Part shown: in pieces, positions 7,421 to 11,378 of the stretch
How the letters are laid out: each line of letters starts with the position of its first letter
Numbering within the stretch: the stretch's first letter is position 1
Notes under the pieces: model-generated
What the model saw: only the letters and a program-made list of their open reading frames with translations
The model's database searches: none
Told to the model about the DNA's origin: nothing
Position numbers and translations under genes: made by a program
Assembly (NCBI GenBank): GCA_016201575.1
Contig: JACQCN010000035.1
Coordinates: 1 to 11,378 of the forward strand
Reading direction: 5' to 3'
Origin: Candidatus Rokuibacteriota bacterium
GTDB taxonomy: Bacteria; Methylomirabilota; Methylomirabilia; Rokubacteriales; CSP1-6
Length of the DNA: 11,378 nt

Positions 7421-8107
7421 ATGGTCGGCGACGTCCTGATCGTCGAGGACGAGCCAGACATCCGGCGGCTGGTCGTGCTCACCCTGGAGCGCGAGGGGTT
7501 CCGCTGCCGCGCCGCGGCCACCGGCACCGAGGCGCTGCGCGAGGTCAAGGCGAAGGTGCCCGACCTCGTGGTGCTGGACCTGATGCTCCCGGAGGTGGAC
7601 GGCCTCGAGGTGTGCCGCCGCCTCCGCGCCGACCGCGTCACCTCCGCGCTGCCCATCATCATGCTGACCGCGAAGGCTGACGAGGTGGACCGCGTGGTGG
7701 GGCTGGAGATGGGCGCGGACGACTACCTCGTCAAGCCCTTCTCGCCGCGGGAGCTGGCCGCCCGCGCGCGCGCACTCCTCCGGCGGGTCCGCCAGCGGGA
7801 GACGCCCCGCGCGCTAAGCGTGGGAACCCTCACGCTCGACGCCGACCGGCACCTGGTCACCGCGGGCGGCCAGGCCGTCCCTCTCACGCCGAAGGAGTTC
7901 GACCTCCTCCAGGCCCTGCTCGAGTCCGCCGGCCGCGTGCTGTCCCGGGAGCAGCTGCTGGCCCGCGTCTGGGGCTATGCGCGCGCCGACGAGATCGAGT
8001 CGCGCACCGTGGACGTGCACGTCCGCCGGCTGCGCGCGAAGCTCGGGGCCGAGGGCCGGCGCATCGCCACGCTCAAGGGCGTCGGCTACCGGTTCGAGGC
8101 CGAGTGA
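7421..8107 (+). CDS. phoB: PhoB/OmpR-type response regulator
   Basis: A 228-residue response regulator with an N-terminal receiver domain (about 1-120) and a C-terminal winged-helix DNA-binding domain (about 130-228). Receiver residues are intact: acidic pocket E9-D10, phosphoacceptor D53 in VVLDLMLP, T83 in MLTAK and K105 in VKPFSP. The DNA-binding part shows LTPKEFDLLQAL, LSREQLLARVWG and the TVDVHVRRLRAKLG...LKGVGYRF signature. The stop overlaps the kinase GTG start by 4 bp, so they form a cognate pair. The ATG at 7421 has no clear Shine-Dalgarno and follows the crotonase gene by 16 bp, so it may be read from that transcript. Its place before phoR and pst genes argues for phosphate control; other sensing roles remain possible because a second PhoB-like gene lies downstream as a remnant. 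Confidence 0.92.
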   Translation: MVGDVLIVEDEPDIRRLVVLTLEREGFRCRAAATGTEALREVKAKVPDLVVLDLMLPEVDGLEVCRRLRADRVTSALPIIMLTAKADEVDRVVGLEMGADDYLVKPFSPRELAARARALLRRVRQRETPRALSVGTLTLDADRHLVTAGGQAVPLTPKEFDLLQALLESAGRVLSREQLLARVWGYARADEIESRTVDVHVRRLRAKLGAEGRRIATLKGVGYRFEAE

Positions 8108-9930
8108 TCGCGCGCCTGCTCGACCTCCTCCGCCGGCGCATCGCCCTCAAGCTGGCCGTCACGCTGGTGGGCTTCGTCCTGGTGTCGATCCTCGCCGCCG
8201 GCTTCTACCTTGACCGGGCGCTCGAGGCCTTCGCCGTCGAGTCGCTGGAGGCCCGGCTCGTCACCGCCGGCCGGTTCCTGCACGACGAGACGCTGGCGCT
8301 CGTGAAACGCCGCGCGGAGGCGCCCGCGATCCACGTCTTCGCCGCGCGGGCGGCCCGGCTCGGTGAGGTCCGGGTCACCGTGATCGCGCCCGACGGCCGG
8401 GTGCTGGGGGACTCGGACGTCGCCCTCGCCGACCTGCCCCGCGTCGAGAATCATGCCGGGCGCCCGGAGGTGCGCGACGCCCTGGCCGGCCGCGTCGGCC
8501 GCGACCGCCGCACGAGCGCGACGATCGGCGCGCCGCTGTTCTACGTGGCGCTGCCCGTGCGCGACAGGGCCGCCGTGGTGGGGGTGCTGCGGCTGGCGCT
8601 GCCGCTGTCGGCGGTCACGGCGTCCTACGCCGATCTCCACCGGGTGATGCTCCTGGGCGCGGCCGTCGCCCTCCTCGCCGCGCTGGCCATCGGCGTCTTC
8701 GTGGCGCACCGGCTCACGAGCCCGGTGGTGCACATGCTGGCGGCGGCCCGGGCGATGAGCGAGGGCAACTTCTCGGTGCGCGCCCCCGTGCGCTCGCCGG
8801 ACGAGATCGGGGTGCTCGGGCGCGCGCTCAACGCGCTCGCCGCCCGGCTGCGCGAGCAGATCCAGGACCTGGAGGAGGAGCAAGCCAAGACGCGGGCGAT
8901 CCTCGAGGGGATGGTCGAGGGCGTGATCGCCGTTGACGGCCACGACCGCATCGTCGCGATGAACGAGCGCGCGCGGACGATCTTCGAGCTGGGAGCGACG
9001 CGGGCCGAGCGGAAGCCGTTCCTGGAGGTGATCCGTAACGCCGACCTGCACCGGATCTTCCGGGAGAGCCGCACGGCGGCGGCGCCGGGGACGACCATCC
9101 GGCGGGAGCTGCGCCTGTCCACGCCGGTCGAGCGGACGCTGGCCGTGCACGCCGCGCCCCTGCGCTTGGCCGGCGCCGAGACCGGCGTCGTCATGGTCGT
9201 CAACGACGTCACCGCGCTCCGGCGCCTGGAGCAGGTCCGCACGGAGTTCGTCGCCAACGTGTCTCACGAGCTGCGCACGCCCCTCACGGCGATCCACGGG
9301 TACCTCGAGACCCTGCTCGCCGGCGCCCTCGACGAGCCCGAGAACGCCCGCAAGTTCCTCGAGATCGTGTTCCGCCACACCGAGCGCCTCGGCCGCCTCG
9401 TCAACGACCTCACCGACCTCTCCAACATCGAGCTCGGCAAGGTGGCGCTCGCCCTCGAGCCCGTGCCCGTCGACGAGGTGGCGGACTCCGTGCTCGCCAT
9501 CATCGGGCCGCGGGCCGGGACCGGGCAGGTGACGCTCGGCGTCGACCTGCCTCGTGACCTGCCCCCGGTGTTCGCCGACCGCGATCGCCTCGCCCAGATC
9601 CTCATCAACCTCGTCGACAACGCCGTCAAGTACACGCCGGCGGGCGGCCGCGCCACGGTGTCGGCGCGGGTGACGGAGCCGGGCACGGTCGAGGTCGCGG
9701 TCGCCGACACCGGCGTGGGGATTCCTCCCGCCGACCTGCCCCGCATCACCGAGCGCTTCTACCGGGTCGACCGCACGCGCTCGCGGGAGCTCGGCGGCAC
9801 CGGGCTCGGCCTCGCCATCGTCAAGCACCTGGTCATCGCCCACGGCGGCGACCTGCGGATCGAGAGCGAGCCGGGGCGCGGCACCACCGTCCGCTTCACG
9901 CTTCCGGCCAGCGGGTCCGACCGGGCCTGA
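8104..9930 (+). CDS. phoR: PhoR-type membrane sensor histidine kinase
   Basis: A 608-residue inner-membrane kinase starting at a GTG that overlaps the regulator stop. In order: transmembrane helix 1 (about 17-36), an extracytoplasmic sensor segment (about 37-178), transmembrane helix 2 (about 181-201), HAMP (about 202-255, with the RLTSPV entry), PAS-like domain (about 262-375, ILEGMVEGVIAVD), HisKA with the autophosphorylated H388 in FVANVSHELRTPL, and HATPase with the N box ILINLVDNAVKYT (499-511), DTGVGI (535-540), ERFYRVDR (550-557) and GGTGLGLAIV (564-573). All catalytic motifs are intact. This is the longer PhoR form with a periplasmic loop. It should phosphorylate the regulator encoded just upstream and control the pst genes downstream; signal identity is inferred from position. 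Confidence 0.93.
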   Translation: MIARLLDLLRRRIALKLAVTLVGFVLVSILAAGFYLDRALEAFAVESLEARLVTAGRFLHDETLALVKRRAEAPAIHVFAARAARLGEVRVTVIAPDGRVLGDSDVALADLPRVENHAGRPEVRDALAGRVGRDRRTSATIGAPLFYVALPVRDRAAVVGVLRLALPLSAVTASYADLHRVMLLGAAVALLAALAIGVFVAHRLTSPVVHMLAAARAMSEGNFSVRAPVRSPDEIGVLGRALNALAARLREQIQDLEEEQAKTRAILEGMVEGVIAVDGHDRIVAMNERARTIFELGATRAERKPFLEVIRNADLHRIFRESRTAAAPGTTIRRELRLSTPVERTLAVHAAPLRLAGAETGVVMVVNDVTALRRLEQVRTEFVANVSHELRTPLTAIHGYLETLLAGALDEPENARKFLEIVFRHTERLGRLVNDLTDLSNIELGKVALALEPVPVDEVADSVLAIIGPRAGTGQVTLGVDLPRDLPPVFADRDRLAQILINLVDNAVKYTPAGGRATVSARVTEPGTVEVAVADTGVGIPPADLPRITERFYRVDRTRSRELGGTGLGLAIVKHLVIAHGGDLRIESEPGRGTTVRFTLPASGSDRA

Positions 9931-9973
9931 CCGCCCGCGACCCACGAAGCGGTCACCGAAGTTTTCGCCTGGC

Positions 9974-9991
9974 GTGATGGTCCCGTAACAC
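9974..9991 (+). promoter_or_regulatory. Weak candidate Pho box upstream of the phoB remnant and pstS
   Basis: Two heptamers, GTGATGG (9974-9980) and GTAACAC (9985-9991), sit in direct repeat 11 bp apart, the spacing of PhoB half-sites. Each matches the reverse-orientation half-site GTGACAG at 5 of 7 positions. It lies just before the remnant regulator gene that leads the pst genes, where a Pho box would be expected. The match is poor and Pho boxes vary by lineage. Confidence 0.2.
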
Positions 9992-10029
9992 GGCGGCGGG
10001 AGACTGTCGGCGTGCTCAGGGAAAGGCCC

Positions 10030-10217
10030 GTGTCCGTTCCACCGCGCGCCCGCGTGCTGGTCGTCGAGGACGAGGCCGACGTCGCGGAGCTGATCCGGTA
10101 CAACCTCACCCGCGAGGGCTACAACGTCCTGGTTGCGTCCAGAGCGAGCTGCCGGCGCCGGCCATCGAGACCGTCCGCGGGGAGGGGTACCGGTTCCGCG
10201 AGCCCACCCGGGCGTAA
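10030..10217 (+). pseudogene. Remnant of a second PhoB-type response regulator (both ends, middle missing)
   Basis: From a GTG at 10030 (AGGGAAAGG just upstream; an in-frame GTG at 10012 is an alternative) about 37 residues read as a receiver N-terminus: [20 protein letters not shown] followed by EGYNVLVAS. Near 10138-10145 the sequence jumps, in a different frame, to the last two dozen residues of an OmpR/PhoB regulator: [19 protein letters not shown] and a TAA stop at 10215-10217. A complete PhoB is about 230 residues, so roughly 165-170 residues are absent, including the phosphoacceptor Asp, the conserved Thr and Lys, and nearly all of the DNA-binding domain. It cannot work as a regulator. 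The frame entered by the receiver part stays open and runs in frame into pstS. Real deletion and misassembly both remain possible. Confidence 0.85.
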
Positions 10218-10245
10218 CCAAGCATCCACAAGAGGAGACGAGGGC

Positions 10246-11214
10246 ATGAAGCGAGTCGGGATGGTCACTGCGGGCCTCGCGGTCGTCGCGCTGCTCGCCG
10301 GATACGGCGCCGCTGATGTCAAGCTCGACCCCCGGCTGGCGGCGTACAAGCCGGTGAGCGGGGTGAGCGGCAACCTGTCGAGCATCGGGTCGGACACGCT
10401 CAACAACGTGATGACGCTGTGGGCGGAGACGTACAATCGCTTCTACCCGAACGTGAAGATCCAGATCGAGGGCAAGGGCTCGTCGACGGCGCCGCCCGCC
10501 CTCATCGCCGGAACGGCCCAGCTCGGCCCGATGTCGCGGCCGATGAAGAGCAGCGAGATCGACGCCTTCGAGAAGAAGTTCGGCTACAAGCCCACGCAGA
10601 TCCGCACCGCCGTCGACGCTCTCGCCGTGTTCGTGAACAAGGACAACGCGGTCAAGTGCCTGAGCCTCAAGCAGGTGGACGGGATCTTCTCGCGGAGCCG
10701 CCGGTTCGAGGGCGAGGACGTCACCCGGTGGAGCCACCTCGGGCTGACGGGGGACTGGGCGGCGCGGCCGGTCAGCCTCTACGGTCGCAACTCGGCGTCG
10801 GGGACCTACGGCTTCTTCAAGGAGCACGCGCTCAGGAACGGCGACTTCAAGAACTCGGTGAAGGAGCAGCCCGGCTCCGCGGCCGTCGTGCAGGGCGTGA
10901 CCGTCGACCGGTTCGGCATCGGCTACAGCGGCATCGGCTACACGACCGCCGGCGTGCGGGCGGTCCCGCTCGCCGGGACCGAGGGCGGCAAGTGCGTCGA
11001 GCCGAGCGCCGAGAACGCCTACGCCGGCGTCTATCCCCTGGCGCGCTTCCTCTACGTGTACATCAACCGCGCGCCGGGCAAGCCGCTCGACCCCTTGATC
11101 CGAGAGTTCGTGAAGTTCGTGGTCTCCCGCGAGGGGCAGCAGGTCGTCCTGAGGGACGGCTACTTCCCGATCACGGCCCGGATCGCGTGCGAAGAGCTCG
11201 CGAAGGTCGAGTAG
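10246..11214 (+). CDS. pstS: Phosphate ABC transporter substrate-binding protein PstS
   Basis: A 322-residue periplasmic phosphate-binding protein that delivers phosphate to the PstCAB importer. An export signal spans about residues 1-23 (MKRVGMV, hydrophobic core, GAA cleavage region); mature sequence follows from D24. Phosphate-binding blocks typical of the family are [10 protein letters not shown] (45-54), EGKGSSTAP (75-83), MSRPM (96-100) and [13 protein letters not shown] (179-191). The PstS-type C-terminus ends with [22 protein letters not shown] (288-309). The ATG at 10246 is supported by AGAGGAG about 8 nt upstream and by the signal peptide. pstC begins directly at the stop codon, showing an operon. 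The core ends LLAGY where a lipoprotein would have LLAGC. Expression under PhoR control is expected from position. Confidence 0.94.
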   Translation: MKRVGMVTAGLAVVALLAGYGAADVKLDPRLAAYKPVSGVSGNLSSIGSDTLNNVMTLWAETYNRFYPNVKIQIEGKGSSTAPPALIAGTAQLGPMSRPMKSSEIDAFEKKFGYKPTQIRTAVDALAVFVNKDNAVKCLSLKQVDGIFSRSRRFEGEDVTRWSHLGLTGDWAARPVSLYGRNSASGTYGFFKEHALRNGDFKNSVKEQPGSAAVVQGVTVDRFGIGYSGIGYTTAGVRAVPLAGTEGGKCVEPSAENAYAGVYPLARFLYVYINRAPGKPLDPLIREFVKFVVSREGQQVVLRDGYFPITARIACEELAKVE

Positions 11215-11378
11215 GTGTCCGTCGACGCCGAGACGCTGAAGGCGGGCGGGCCGGGCTCCGCGGCACGCCCGCTTGGCGTTTCCCGGCGCCGGATGGCGCG
11301 CCGGATCCTCGTCGACCGCGTGGCCGCGAAGCTCGTGGTCCTCGGCGGCGTCACCATCATCGGCGCTATCCTCGCCAT
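11215..11378 (+). CDS. pstC: Phosphate ABC transporter permease PstC, N-terminal part (cut by window end)
   Basis: A GTG at 11215-11217 directly follows the pstS TAG with no spacer, and AAGG inside the end of pstS (11203-11206) gives a ribosome site about 8 nt away. The 54 visible residues have a basic, glycine-rich N-terminal tail, then RRILVDRVAAKLVVLGGVTIIGAILA, the start of a first transmembrane helix preceded by the DR(V) motif common in PstC proteins. Operon order pstS-pstC is standard. PstA, which has a similar start, is less likely by position. The gene runs off the right edge. Confidence 0.75.
   Translation, partial: MSVDAETLKAGGPGSAARPLGVSRRRMARRILVDRVAAKLVVLGGVTIIGAILA

Noticed and set aside
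8086..10827. Long minus-strand open frame opposite phoR and pstS
   Set aside because: It overlaps three confidently identified plus-strand loci and shows no motifs of its own; it is a complementary-strand shadow.

Overview
This window is high-GC DNA (about 70% by eye) with strongly G/C-ending codons and dense, mostly intact genes. It looks like a chromosomal segment of a soil- or subsurface-type bacterium. The gene mix (acyl-CoA catabolism, sugar-acid dehydratase, pho/pst locus, hairpin and inverted-repeat elements between genes) would fit a Rokubacteria/Methylomirabilota-like or deltaproteobacterial lineage. That placement is inference from style and not from a marker gene. I found no rRNA, tRNA, CRISPR array or transposase.

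Layout. (1) 1-273: unassigned flank. (2) 274-2381: a divergent cell-wall recycling pair, namZ (DUF1343, exo-N-acetylmuramidase, minus) and murQ (MurNAc-6-phosphate etherase, plus), separated by 17 bp. NamZ would release MurNAc and MurQ would convert its 6-phosphate to GlcNAc-6-phosphate plus D-lactate; the kinase step is not in the window. (3) 2388-2516, minus: a 42-residue, very basic small protein with a near-perfect Shine-Dalgarno, not recognised. (4) 2593-4196, minus: an IlvD/Edd-family sugar-acid dehydratase broken near its 3' end by an internal deletion plus frameshift that removes the catalytic-serine block. It is divergent from an intact short-chain dehydrogenase (4249-5046). Together they look like an oxidise-then-dehydrate sugar catabolism module. 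(5) 5048-5238: a 191-bp element with terminal inverted repeats. (6) 5274-7404: acyl-CoA dehydrogenase and a crotonase-fold protein, separated by a hairpin-rich spacer that ends in a 39-bp copy of the dehydrogenase gene's own 3' end. (7) 7421-11378: a phosphate-sensing and uptake locus: OmpR/PhoB-type response regulator, PhoR-type histidine kinase (4-bp overlap), a remnant of a second PhoB-type regulator, the phosphate-binding protein PstS, and the start of PstC running off the window.

The main theme worth a second look is that three loci (dehydratase, second phoB, and the duplicated dehydrogenase tail) show gene ends kept while internal sequence is lost or rearranged. These are either real decay in this strain or misassembly, and read mapping would separate the two. 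The unrecognised basic small protein is the best candidate for something undescribed.
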